From: Candidatus Hydrogenedentota bacterium
GTDB taxonomy: Bacteria; Hydrogenedentota; Hydrogenedentia; Hydrogenedentales; SLHB01
Reading direction: 5' to 3'
Length of the DNA stretch: 64,000 bases
Assembly (NCBI GenBank): GCA_013359265.1
Contig: JABWCD010000011.1
Coordinates: 62,001-126,000, forward strand
In this document: piece after piece, positions 8,680 to 17,645 of the stretch
Layout of the letters: each line of letters opens with the position of its first letter
How positions within the stretch are numbered: the first letter of the stretch is position 1
The notes under the pieces: model-generated
The model's input: only the letters and a program-made list of their open reading frames with translations
Told to the model about the DNA's origin: nothing
Database searches by the model: none
Translations under genes and position numbers: made by a program

Positions 8680-10296
8680 ATGACGAGCAAGAGCCCGCGG
8701 CAATCCGCGTTCGAGAGCGCGCTCCTCGTGGTCTGTCTTCTCGTGCTCGGCGCCACGATCGCCTATCCCACGGCACGGCTGCTGATCGAGGCGTTGTCCG
8801 GCTGGCAGCCGGACGCGCTTGCACGCAAGGGCGGTTGGACCGCGGTTCGCAACACCGCGCTGATCTCCGCTCTTTCGGTGGTGTGCGCAGGTACTATCGG
8901 CACGGGCCTGGCGCTCGCGCTCGCGCGGTTTAGTTTCCCCGGCAGACGCGTCGTCGCCGCGCTCGCATATCTGCCGTTCACGTTGCCGCCGCTCGTCGGC
9001 GTCGTGAGTTTCTACTACATCATCGGCAGGGACGGGTTTGTGCCGCGATTCCTGGAGCATGCGCTCGGCTGGGAACATGCCGCGCTCGAAGGCCCCGGCG
9101 CGATTCTGTTGATCCACACCTACTCGTTCTTCGTGTTCTTTTATGCGATGGTCTCGGCATCGCTGGAAACGATGGATGCGTCGCTCGTCGAGGCCGCACG
9201 GACTCTGGGCGCGTCGCGCTGGCGCGTATTGACGCGTGTGACCCTGCCGTTGCTGCGCCCCGCGTTGGTCGGCGCGGCGCTACTCACGTTTATGTCCTCC
9301 GGCGCCTCGTTCAGCGCGCCGCTCATTTTCGGCAACGACTACCCCATGTTGAGCGTCCGCATTTACGAAGAGCAGAACGCGCACAACGACGCCCACGCGC
9401 AAACGCTTACGATCGTGCTTGCCGCGGTGTCGCTCCTGGGCGTGCTCGTGCTTCGCTCGTCGCGCGCATCACGTTCGGGCGCGAGCAAGGGCGCGCGCAA
9501 ATCGATTCGCAGCGCCGCGGGACGTTGGGCCGCGTTTGCGTGCGCAATGGCCGTCATCGCCGTATTGCTCGCGCCGCACATCACGATTCTCTGGCTCTCG
9601 TTTGTCGATCACCGGAAATGGTATTCGGAAGTGTTCCCTACGGTGTGGACTTTCGAGAACTACGCGGCCATCTTTCGCGATCCGTCGGCGTTTCGCCCCA
9701 TTCGCAACAGCCTGTGGATGAGTGCCGTCGCGGCGATTGGCGCCTTGATCGCCGCGCTGCCCGCGGCCTATCTCATCGCCCGCCGCAAGCGCGGCGGCCC
9801 ATGGGTGAATGCGCTCGTGATGGTGCCGTGGGCATTGCCGGGCACAGTTATCGCCATCAACCTCATCGTGGCGTTCAACGACAACTGGCTCCCGCTCGTC
9901 GGCACGGTCTGGATGGTCCCGCTCGCGTATTTCGTGCGCAACGTCCCGCTCATGACGCGCTTCTGCGCGTCCGCCATCGAACCGTTCGACGCGTCGCTCA
10001 TCGAGGCCGGGCGCTCGCTCGGCGCGTCGCCCGCATACTGCTTCCGGCGCATTGTTTTGCCGCTTGTAGCGCCCGCAATCGGCGCTGGACTCGCGCTTGT
10101 GTTCGCGACGTGCCTCGGAGAGTTTGTGGCATCGGTGTTGTTGTGGGTCCCCGCAAACATTCCCATCGCCGTGCAGATCAACAGCGAATGGCGCGGTTCG
10201 GGAATCGGTTCGGCGTTCGCCTACAGCGTACTGTTGATGATTCTTGTCGCCACGACGTATGTGATCTCGCGCAGGTTTTCGTCACGGATGTTATAA
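8680..10296 (+). CDS. ABC transporter permease, two fused permease domains (FbpB/ThiP-like)
   Basis: 538 residues with about twelve membrane spans in two homologous halves. Each half has an EAA loop that contacts the ATPase: EAARTLGASRWRVLTRV near residues 168-184, and EAGRSLGASPAYCFRRI in the second half. Fused duplicated permeases of this kind serve ferric iron (FbpB), thiamine (ThiP), 2-aminoethylphosphonate or putrescine-like importers. No ATP-binding or substrate-binding gene is adjacent in this window, so the substrate stays unassigned and the partners must be encoded elsewhere. The neighbour downstream is convergent. Confidence 0.85.
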   Translation: MTSKSPRQSAFESALLVVCLLVLGATIAYPTARLLIEALSGWQPDALARKGGWTAVRNTALISALSVVCAGTIGTGLALALARFSFPGRRVVAALAYLPFTLPPLVGVVSFYYIIGRDGFVPRFLEHALGWEHAALEGPGAILLIHTYSFFVFFYAMVSASLETMDASLVEAARTLGASRWRVLTRVTLPLLRPALVGAALLTFMSSGASFSAPLIFGNDYPMLSVRIYEEQNAHNDAHAQTLTIVLAAVSLLGVLVLRSSRASRSGASKGARKSIRSAAGRWAAFACAMAVIAVLLAPHITILWLSFVDHRKWYSEVFPTVWTFENYAAIFRDPSAFRPIRNSLWMSAVAAIGALIAALPAAYLIARRKRGGPWVNALVMVPWALPGTVIAINLIVAFNDNWLPLVGTVWMVPLAYFVRNVPLMTRFCASAIEPFDASLIEAGRSLGASPAYCFRRIVLPLVAPAIGAGLALVFATCLGEFVASVLLWVPANIPIAVQINSEWRGSGIGSAFAYSVLLMILVATTYVISRRFSSRML

Positions 10297-10455
10297 GCCG
10301 GCACACCGGCAAGTGGGCTTGTACCTTGCCTACTTTCCTGCTCGAGCTCCTGCTCGTCGTCGTAATCGATTCTCGACAAACCGGGTAAACGATTCACGAG
10401 TCCGACGGCGAGCAGGATCAATTTAAGCCGCGTGGTCTGCCATCGTTTCCGTGTA

Positions 10456-11769
10456 CTACTTGGCAGCCGATGCCTTCGGCAATACCGCCTCGCCCGCCGC
10501 GATCGCCTGTTTCACTACGGTCGGTCCCAGCGTTTCGCCATAGAACGACACACCTGGCTCGTAACCTCCTTTGTAGTACTCGTCCGGCGGCAGCATGTAG
10601 CTGATCCATTCGTTCGCGAGGCCCGCGATGACCGGGTATTTCGCGCCGGCGCCGCGCAATGCGTCCTTAATCTCGATGCCGAGCGACGAGGCCATCTCCC
10701 CCGGAATCGACACCGCAAGCAAGTCGCCGACCCGGAGCACGCCGAGGTACGACGATTTAGGCGAAATCGCCTCGAGCAGCGCAGGCAGGTTCTCGGGTGT
10801 AAGGCCGTATTCCGGTCCCGCTGCGTCCTTCAGCGCCGCGGGGACAACGTGTTCCGGCAGACGTAGCGTGGTCATCGAAAAATCGAATGCGGGGTTGGGA
10901 GTCGTCTCGATGGTCGACACCAGGTCGAGGGCCTTTACGGCCAATTTGCGCCCGTAGTCTTCCATTCGCGCGAATTCGCTGGGCCCCTGAGCGCCCGCCG
11001 TCGAGATGTCGCCCTCCGCGCCGTTCGAGTAGAGGCAGGTCGCTCCGGGAAGAAAACCTTCTATCTCGCGCTGCAAGTACCCGGGCCAATCCGCCGTCAC
11101 TTCCATCGTCTGCGGTCCGGAAAATGTCGGGTGCGCCGTCCAATTGACCAACACGGCGATGGGCTTCCCCTCGGCCCCGTCGATCCGCGTGACGGTGAGT
11201 TCGTTGTCGATGATCGGCGAATCGCGCCGGTTTCGATTCATGCCATCCAACTTCATCGACGCCGTTCCTGCTTTCACCGGCTGATACTGTGTGTCCGCGT
11301 TCACGATGGCCTCGGCGATGCGGTCCGCCGTAAACATTAGCAGCTTTTCGTCGTAGATGCCGATCGCCTTATTCTCGAACACGTTCTTGTTGTTCATTGC
11401 GTTCATTTCGACCGAGCCGTGGCTGTGGCTTGCGACGAGCATCAGCGTGTCCGACGTGATACCTGTGGCGCCGATGCGCTTTACCGTTTCGTCGCGCAAC
11501 GATCGCGGAATGCCCACGAGATCGACGGTTACGTACGCGTACTTGCGATCGTCTTGTTTCAACAAAAGCGCCTTGCACAACGTGTTGTCGTGAACGCCCG
11601 TCGCCGGCGCATTCTGCCGCTCGCCGTAACCGCCGAGCGGTACGTGGTACTCCTTTGTGTCCGGCGTAATGTTCGACGTGGCGACGCCGGCCATGAGAGG
11701 CCCGGCTGCCGCCGCATGGAACGCCACAAATAGAAAGACCGTGCATGCAATGGTTACGCGCGATGACAT
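10456..11769 (-). CDS. neutral/alkaline ceramidase-like secreted protein
   Basis: 437 residues with a clear signal peptide (VTIACTVFLFVAFHAAAAG). The N-terminal block AGVATSNITPDTKEYHVPLGGYG and the later SHSHGS are typical of the neutral/non-lysosomal ceramidase N-terminal superfamily, whose members are zinc amidases on ceramide or on unknown substrates. At 437 residues it lacks the C-terminal Ig-like domain of true ceramidases, so calling it a ceramidase would be too strong. The start is supported by AAGGGGG just before ATG on the minus strand. It is divergent from the NAD-kinase-like gene. Confidence 0.78.
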   Translation of the reverse strand: MSSRVTIACTVFLFVAFHAAAAGPLMAGVATSNITPDTKEYHVPLGGYGERQNAPATGVHDNTLCKALLLKQDDRKYAYVTVDLVGIPRSLRDETVKRIGATGITSDTLMLVASHSHGSVEMNAMNNKNVFENKAIGIYDEKLLMFTADRIAEAIVNADTQYQPVKAGTASMKLDGMNRNRRDSPIIDNELTVTRIDGAEGKPIAVLVNWTAHPTFSGPQTMEVTADWPGYLQREIEGFLPGATCLYSNGAEGDISTAGAQGPSEFARMEDYGRKLAVKALDLVSTIETTPNPAFDFSMTTLRLPEHVVPAALKDAAGPEYGLTPENLPALLEAISPKSSYLGVLRVGDLLAVSIPGEMASSLGIEIKDALRGAGAKYPVIAGLANEWISYMLPPDEYYKGGYEPGVSFYGETLGPTVVKQAIAAGEAVLPKASAAK

Positions 11770-11944
11770 TGACTACCCCCTTGACGATTTGCACCAATGC
11801 GGAAACGATATACCCACGTACACTTCCCATTCTACTTGCGTCACGCCAAACCGAATTTCGGCTCAACTTCGCTTTTGCGCGGCGTACGCGTAGAATTCAT
11901 CGTGCCGGGCGGGTTTCTGCCCGTCCAAACTGGAAGGATTGCGC

Positions 11945-12691
11945 GTGGGCAAGCCGATCAAGGCCATTGTGTACGGCGCGGAAGCGCAGGCGCTGCTGCC
12001 ACAACTCGAGAAGTTCCCCCAGATCGAGGTGGTCGAGAAGTCTCCGGACATCGTCATTTGCTTTGGCGGCGACGGCACCCTGCTTTCCGCCGAACTCAAG
12101 TGGCCCGGCGTCCCCAAGGTGCCGATCCGCAACAGCCGCCGCGGGCACCGCTGCATCCCGCATCCGCCCGCGAAGGTGATCGAACGTCTGGTGAAAGACC
12201 GTCTCACCCGCACCGAGTTCGTGAAAATCGCGTGCGACGTGTTCGACGATGGCGCAAAAATACCGAAGCACTCGGTCACGGCAATGAACGAGTGCAACGT
12301 GCACATGGGGCACATCAACCTGGCGGTGCGCTTCCGAATCTGGTTGGACAACGAGCCTTTCGCGAACGGCATCGAAATCCTCGGCGACGGGTTTATCGTC
12401 AGCACGCCATTCGGCAGTACCGCGTACTTCAACCAGATCACACGCGGCGTCTTTCATACTGGCCTCGGCATCGCGTTCAAAAACACGACCGAACTGACGA
12501 GTCACGTCATTGTGCCCGACTCGGTCGTTGTGCGCGCACAGATTACGCGCGGCCCCGCCGTACTCGCGTACGACAACACACCGAAGTATTTGAACCTGCG
12601 CGAAGGGGATCGCCTTGAACTGCGAAAGGCGAGCACGCCGGCGACGGTATTGACATGGGAGCCGCTCGCGAACCCCGCGAACGGATTCTGA
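11945..12691 (+). CDS. NAD kinase-like protein (divergent)
   Basis: 248 residues. The phosphate-binding motif GGDGTLL is at 41-47 (Asp43), the NE motif appears as AMNECN, and the nucleotide-binding loop is STPFGSTAYFN, close to the STPxGSTAY of NAD(P)+ kinases. The usual G-x-LGFL segment after GGDGT is replaced by an arginine-rich stretch (RNSRRGHRCIP), so substrate use may differ. The role expected from the family is ATP-dependent phosphorylation of NAD+. GTG at 11945 is chosen because GGAAGG at 11932-11937 lies seven bases upstream; a TTG at 11939 is too close to it. Stop codons converge with the next gene. Confidence 0.75.
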   Translation: MGKPIKAIVYGAEAQALLPQLEKFPQIEVVEKSPDIVICFGGDGTLLSAELKWPGVPKVPIRNSRRGHRCIPHPPAKVIERLVKDRLTRTEFVKIACDVFDDGAKIPKHSVTAMNECNVHMGHINLAVRFRIWLDNEPFANGIEILGDGFIVSTPFGSTAYFNQITRGVFHTGLGIAFKNTTELTSHVIVPDSVVVRAQITRGPAVLAYDNTPKYLNLREGDRLELRKASTPATVLTWEPLANPANGF

Positions 12692-12692
12692 C

Positions 12693-12989
12693 TTATTCGT
12701 TCGGGGCGGTCCGCGCCGGCCTCAGCCAAGCGATCAGGCGCGACCAATACGAGGACGCCCCCGAATTCTTGCCGCTGCCGATAACGGTCTGTGCCGCGTA
12801 CGCGGCGTTTTCCTTCACGTGCTTGAGCAGTCGTGCCGCCCAGACGAATTCCGTGCTCAAAATGGCGAGTCCAATTGGAATTACTACGAACGCCGGCCCC
12901 GGCAGCACGAGCAATGCAAGACCGACCAACAGGACGGTAGAACCTATCACCGTGACAGCTAATCGGCGAGCATGCTTAATGGGGTCCAT
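12693..12989 (-). CDS. PGPGW family small membrane protein
   Basis: About 98 residues from ATG 12989. Two adjacent hydrophobic segments are separated by LVLPGPAFVVIPIGLAIL, the signature of the putative transmembrane PGPGW family, followed by a basic amphipathic tail. Function is unknown in the family. An upstream ATG at 13034 is in frame, but it overlaps a TAGAAT that resembles a -10 element, so the later start is preferred. The gene converges on the NAD-kinase-like gene with one base between stops. Confidence 0.75.
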   Translation of the reverse strand: MDPIKHARRLAVTVIGSTVLLVGLALLVLPGPAFVVIPIGLAILSTEFVWAARLLKHVKENAAYAAQTVIGSGKNSGASSYWSRLIAWLRPARTAPNE

Positions 12990-13051
12990 ATGCCTGAAAC
13001 CTTTGCCGCGGATGTAATTGAAGGACACTTTCATTCTACACGAGAAACCGA

Positions 13052-14344
13052 TTATCCGCTTTCCCAGACTTGCCGAGTAAACGCAGCAAAGCGGCGCACC
13101 ATTTCATCGTTCCGAAACGCTTGCACGCCCTTGAGATACGTAGACGCCCGATTGCCGAACGGTTTCCACCATCGCTCGGGAATTCTGCGAATACCGATGA
13201 CCGCGCCAAGAATGGACCCGGCCGTCGCCGCCGTGCAGTCGTTGTCGTACCCCATCGCAACACATGCGCCAATCGTCTTCGTAAAATCGCCGCGGCCCAG
13301 TTGGAGTCCGAAGACCGTAAGACACGCATTGTTGTTCGTGTGTACATGGTGCATGCCTGCAAACCGCTTCTCGACCGCCGCGCGCGCCTCTCGAAACGTT
13401 TTGAGTTTTGGCGCGTAGCGCAACGCCCACCTGACATCGCGCGCGAGCCGGCAGTCGCGAGGAATTTCAGTCAGCCCAACCCTGATCGCATCGATCGGAT
13501 CGTCGACGGCAAATGCGGCGGCAATCGCCGCGGCGAAAAGCATCGCGCCATACACACCATTGCCGCGATGCGACAGGTATGCGTCGCGATACGCCAACTC
13601 TGCCGCGCGTTCCGGCCACCCCGCGCACGCGTAGCCCCAGGGATCGCTCCGAATGTCCGCGCCGATCCATTCCTGATACGGGTTGTTGACGCCGCCCGAT
13701 TCTTCCGGCACGATGCCCGCGCGGAGATTGCGCAATGTCACTTCTTCTGCCGTCCAGGCGAGCGGAATATGTCTGAGCCACATCTCCGCGACATTCGCCG
13801 TCGTGAAGCCTAAACCATATCGTTCGAGAATCAGCAGGCCCAACTGCGTGTACGCGAGGTCGTCATCGACGGGCACTTCGGCTATGTGGCCGCGGAGATA
13901 GTCCTTAATCCGCTTTACTTTGTGATGAACGACGTTCTGTTTCGGGTGAATGGCCCAGTAATCCTCCGGCGGAAACGGCTGCGACCCGAGTTTCGCCAGT
14001 TCCTCCATGTCTTCGACGGACCACGACTCCACCGGCACTCCGAGCGTACATCCCGCCGCGCGGCCCAGCCACGCGCCGCGAAGGCGATTCGCAAAATCGC
14101 CGCGCAGCGCCGGGTTCGCCAGCTTACGCGGTCCTCTTGGCCGAAGCCTTCGAATGGCATGCAACGCATCCGGCTCACGTTCACGATCCACCGCCGCGAC
14201 ACGCTGCAACCGCTTGCGCGCCGCATCGAGTTCACGGGTAACGCGGCGCACTTCTTTCCCGATGTCCGCGCCCTGTTCGTGGCGCAAATCGGCCCATAGC
14301 GACACCTGCTCGGCCAGTAGCTGAATCTCTTTGAAGTAGGGCAT
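13052..14344 (-). CDS. ADP-ribosylglycohydrolase family protein
   Basis: 430 residues. An N-terminal helical extension of about 90 residues precedes the core, which begins at NRLRGAWLGRAAGCTLG. Metal-binding acidic motifs of DraG/ARH enzymes are visible: VPVDDDLAYTQLGLLIL, and GYDNDCTAATAGSILGAVIG near the C-terminus. Family members remove ADP-ribose from proteins or cleave related N-glycosides using two Mg2+ ions. The ATG at 14344 (MPYFKEIQLL) is preferred over an upstream ATG at 14431, which would overlap the divergent gene. The target is unknown. Confidence 0.85.
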   Translation of the reverse strand: MPYFKEIQLLAEQVSLWADLRHEQGADIGKEVRRVTRELDAARKRLQRVAAVDREREPDALHAIRRLRPRGPRKLANPALRGDFANRLRGAWLGRAAGCTLGVPVESWSVEDMEELAKLGSQPFPPEDYWAIHPKQNVVHHKVKRIKDYLRGHIAEVPVDDDLAYTQLGLLILERYGLGFTTANVAEMWLRHIPLAWTAEEVTLRNLRAGIVPEESGGVNNPYQEWIGADIRSDPWGYACAGWPERAAELAYRDAYLSHRGNGVYGAMLFAAAIAAAFAVDDPIDAIRVGLTEIPRDCRLARDVRWALRYAPKLKTFREARAAVEKRFAGMHHVHTNNNACLTVFGLQLGRGDFTKTIGACVAMGYDNDCTAATAGSILGAVIGIRRIPERWWKPFGNRASTYLKGVQAFRNDEMVRRFAAFTRQVWESG

Positions 14345-14409
14345 TTCTCGTTCCAATCGATGGGGTTTGTCCGTATGATACTGAATCGCCGAATCGGAGG
14401 GTGACTCGA

Positions 14410-14973
14410 ATGCGGGTGTCGGGTCGTGCACGGTTACTGGGTGTGGCGGCGCTCGCGGGGTACGCCGTACACGCCATGTACCACGTGTCTCGCGGTGAAC
14501 CGGAACATGCTATCTGGGTGTGTCACCTTGCCGCAGCGTTTGTCGGTGTGGGATTGCTGGCGGGGACGCAACTACTATTGAGCGTCGGTGCGCTTCACCT
14601 CGCTCTCGGTACGCCGCTGTGGCTGTTCGATTTGTCGCAGGGTGGCGAATTTCTGCCCACCTCGCTGGGCACCCACGTGCTCGGTCTGGCAATCGGTCTC
14701 TGGTCAATTTGGCGATTTGGCATCTACCGTGGGGCGTGGTGGATTGCAGCCGCAATAATGCTTGCGCTGATTGTGCTGAGCCGCCTGATCACGCCGGCGC
14801 GCTCGAACGTCAACCTCGCGTTTGCCACGCCAAACGGCATGGATCGGTATATCTCGAGTCACCTCGCCTACCTTGCGATTATGATCGGCATTTCGTGCGT
14901 GTACTTCTGGTCCGTTGAAACACTGGTTCGCCGCTTCGCTGCCGCAGCCAACCCGGAGGAGATTGCATCATGA
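14410..14973 (+). CDS. multi-pass membrane protein of unknown function
   Basis: 187 residues with about six hydrophobic helices (for example VCHLAAAFVGVGLLAG and WWIAAAIMLALIVLSRL) and few charged residues. I do not recognise the family. ATG 14410 is chosen because CGGAGG at 14395-14400 is nine bases upstream. Its stop overlaps the next start in an ATGA arrangement, so the two membrane proteins are translationally coupled. A weak promoter (TTCCAA at 14351, 17-base spacer, TATGAT at 14374) precedes it. Confidence 0.65.
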   Translation: MRVSGRARLLGVAALAGYAVHAMYHVSRGEPEHAIWVCHLAAAFVGVGLLAGTQLLLSVGALHLALGTPLWLFDLSQGGEFLPTSLGTHVLGLAIGLWSIWRFGIYRGAWWIAAAIMLALIVLSRLITPARSNVNLAFATPNGMDRYISSHLAYLAIMIGISCVYFWSVETLVRRFAAAANPEEIAS

Positions 14974-15476
14974 AGGACTCGCTCGCACCGCGGGAATTGC
15001 ACGAGAAAATCCTGATGTGGGCCGGTATCGCGGGCATCTTCTTCGGCCTCATGCCCCCGTATGTATTGACGATCGTTGTGGTCGCGACGTGGGGAATGCC
15101 TCCGCTCGAGCCGCCGGGCGAGCAAACGTTTCGCGCCGTCTACTTCTTGCGCCTTGTGCTGGGCAACGTGCTGGGCTTGGGCGTCGGCGGCGTTCTCGCT
15201 GCCGCAGCAACCAACTTGGGACTGCGCATCGCCGGCAAACCGACTTATCTGCGCGGCGCGCTCGGTGGCGCGATACTTGGCGCAATCGTTGGCTCGATTA
15301 CCGCTGCGGTGTGTCCCCTAATGCTGTTGATTAGTTCAACGAACGTGGAATGGGCGCGGATCATGATCCAACGGTCGTTCCTTGTTGGCGGGATCATGGG
15401 TATCTCGAATGGACTCTTCGCCGGGTTGGCGATCGTCTACTTCATCAAACGGGCGGGACGTGGAACGAACCCATGA
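14970..15476 (+). CDS. multi-pass membrane protein of unknown function
   Basis: 168 residues with about four hydrophobic helices (IAGIFFGLMPPYVLTIVVVA, VLGNVLGLGVGGVLAAAAT, GGAILGAIVGSITAAVCPLM and a C-terminal one) rich in glycine and alanine. It overlaps the preceding membrane-protein gene by four bases, which suggests a two-component membrane unit. No family or substrate is recognisable. It converges on the HAF-repeat gene with three bases between stops. Confidence 0.65.
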   Translation: MKDSLAPRELHEKILMWAGIAGIFFGLMPPYVLTIVVVATWGMPPLEPPGEQTFRAVYFLRLVLGNVLGLGVGGVLAAAATNLGLRIAGKPTYLRGALGGAILGAIVGSITAAVCPLMLLISSTNVEWARIMIQRSFLVGGIMGISNGLFAGLAIVYFIKRAGRGTNP

Positions 15477-15479
15477 TGA

Positions 15480-17432
15480 TTATTCCTTTTTGAGCAAGAA
15501 CCCCCGCGTGAGGCCGTCTTTTGTGCCGTATCCGACGACCTCACCGGAATTGTTGATGTCCCACGCTTCCACGAGCACCCACCCCGATCCACCGGGCAGC
15601 AGATCGTTCAGGTTTGTCATTGTCGCTGTGCCCGTGTCGTCCCAACCGAATGCGCGAGTGACCCCCGTATTCGTGAGCGAGGAGCCCACGACTTGGTTGT
15701 TGTCATTTATCGCCCGCGCAACACTTGATGCACCGCCGAGCGTGCCGAGGTCGGTAACCTGCGTCGTGCCCGTCCACAGTGCCGCGTGAATTGGACTCGA
15801 GTTTCCGATTTGCGCTTCACCCGCCGAATTACCGCTGGAATTGATTGAAAGCGCAAAACTGTACTTCGCGCTCGAAAATTGCTGGAGTTTGACCATACCC
15901 ACCCCGGAGGTCCAGCGAAACGCGGCTTCCTTGTTTGTTCCGTTGTCCTCAGACCAACCGACAATTTGCCCTGCGCCGTTGACGGCCGTCGCGATCGAGT
16001 TGTCGCCGCCAAGCGTTCCCAGACTGGTCATCCCGCCGCCCGAGGTCCAGCGAAACGCGCGCGTTTCGCCGGTCGCAATCGTGCTCTGGCCCGCCACGAC
16101 ACCGGAATCGTTGATGCCCCACGCCTGCGCGGACGTCCCGCCCAGCGTGCCGAGGTCTTGCATTCCGTTTGTTGCGTCCCAGACGAATGCCGTGAAATCC
16201 TCGTCGAAATCCTCCACCTGCGTGTAGCCCGCGATTTGCACGGTGGCGGCGGCGTTGATAGAGAACCCGTAGCTGTGTTTGTCGGTCGAATCGTGAATAT
16301 CCTCGAGCGGGCTCCCACTTTCCCAAAGCATGGCGTGCCGCCAATTGGCAGCGACAAACGGATACGAATATCCCGTCACTTGGGAATCTTCGTTGATGCT
16401 GAACGCATACGTCGTGGCGCCGCCAAGCGTGCCCAAGTCTTGAATCGTCCACGTGTCCAATGTCGAGAAGAAGGTGAAGTGCGTCGTCTTGAACGTAATG
16501 ACGCGGTCCTCGCCTCCGATGTACACGATATCGGTAATGCCGTCCGTGGACCACGCGCCGCGCGACGGGTCATACGCAATAATGCGCACGTTTTCCGGAT
16601 TTGCGACAGCCGGAGAGACCGGCACGCGCACGGTCACCGCCTTGTCGAATGTCGTACCTTCCGGACCCAGTTCGACCAGGGGTTCTCGGCCCAGCCAGTC
16701 CGATGGCGTCGTGATATCTTCGCCAATCGTAATCACCAGCGGTTCGTCAATCGCGCCTTTCGGAATGGCTACCGACGCGTCTGCAATGGGGCTGCCTGCA
16801 TCTGTGACGACAATCTCGGCCGATTCAGAGGGTTCGACCTGTTCAACCGCGGAAACCGCGCCCGCGGTTATCGTGATCGGAATCGTCGTCGCGCGTTGGA
16901 CACCGCCATTGTCGGTGACGATGAACGTCACATCGTAATTGCCCGGCGGCGTACCAATCGGGTACGCATACGTCGGGTCTTCGTCGAATGACGTGCCGCC
17001 ATCTCCAAAGGTCCACGAAAACGTGGCGGCGCCGATATTCGGATCGTTCGCATCGCCGGAGAATTGAATGGTGAGGGGCGCGGGCCCGGCCATTGGTGTC
17101 GCGGACGCAACCGGCGGCGGCGGGCCGGTCTGCACATACTTTCCGCGCACGGATACGGTCTCGCCGGCAACAACGGCTACGGTCTTGTCCTTCGGCTTTT
17201 TCCAACCATCGATGGGCGCGAACGAAATCGTGTGATCGCCCGGCGACAGCTTGCGTACCTTGTCCCCGCTGTCCCTCCAATTTCCACCGTCCACACGCCA
17301 CTGCGCCCCAGCATTGACCGCGTCCGCAGGTTTGAGCGTGACTTTGACGCTTCCTTTTCCTTTCGGACCAATGACAGGCGCCGCGCCGACGAACAATATG
17401 GAGAGGACGACCGCCGCCGATGTGATACGCAT
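15480..17432 (-). CDS. secreted PKD-domain and HAF-repeat protein
   Basis: 650 residues from ATG 17432, with a signal peptide (AAVVLSILFVGAAPVIG). Domains in order: a beta-sandwich with AQWRVDGGNW at about 40-110, a PKD domain (FSWTFGDGGTSFDEDPTYAY) at about 120-210, a ZU5-like beta region (AIPKGAIDEPLVITIG) at about 220-320, then four or five HAF-type repeats built on DLGTLGGxxxxAxxIN and VVG motifs up to the C-terminus. HAF repeats occur in extracellular beta-propeller-like proteins of unknown function, so a surface or secreted role is likely. The frame is open upstream to 17540, but the signal peptide fixes the start. Confidence 0.8.
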   Translation of the reverse strand: MRITSAAVVLSILFVGAAPVIGPKGKGSVKVTLKPADAVNAGAQWRVDGGNWRDSGDKVRKLSPGDHTISFAPIDGWKKPKDKTVAVVAGETVSVRGKYVQTGPPPPVASATPMAGPAPLTIQFSGDANDPNIGAATFSWTFGDGGTSFDEDPTYAYPIGTPPGNYDVTFIVTDNGGVQRATTIPITITAGAVSAVEQVEPSESAEIVVTDAGSPIADASVAIPKGAIDEPLVITIGEDITTPSDWLGREPLVELGPEGTTFDKAVTVRVPVSPAVANPENVRIIAYDPSRGAWSTDGITDIVYIGGEDRVITFKTTHFTFFSTLDTWTIQDLGTLGGATTYAFSINEDSQVTGYSYPFVAANWRHAMLWESGSPLEDIHDSTDKHSYGFSINAAATVQIAGYTQVEDFDEDFTAFVWDATNGMQDLGTLGGTSAQAWGINDSGVVAGQSTIATGETRAFRWTSGGGMTSLGTLGGDNSIATAVNGAGQIVGWSEDNGTNKEAAFRWTSGVGMVKLQQFSSAKYSFALSINSSGNSAGEAQIGNSSPIHAALWTGTTQVTDLGTLGGASSVARAINDNNQVVGSSLTNTGVTRAFGWDDTGTATMTNLNDLLPGGSGWVLVEAWDINNSGEVVGYGTKDGLTRGFLLKKE

Positions 17433-17645
17433 TCGTAAGCGACCCAAGTGTGCTATCGCGCCGAAACAATAAAAACCCGAGCTTCCCACAATATATTGTA
17501 CCGTCGGGGGGAAATCAACTTGGATACTGTGCAACCACAATATTTCCGCCGAAGAGCTTCCGGCACATTACGCGATGCGAAGCTTGCGGCGCGGCAAGTG
17601 GACATGACATCCTCTCAAGAGGTCTTGGCAACGAAGGAATCCAAT

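Noticed and set aside
9525-10388. Second plus-strand frame inside the ABC permease gene
   Set aside because: The permease frame carries the EAA loops and membrane helices; the alternative frame is Arg/His-rich.
15879-16991. 370-residue plus-strand frame inside the HAF-repeat gene
   Set aside because: Antisense to repeated HAF and PKD motifs; its sequence is Arg-rich and lacks any domain.
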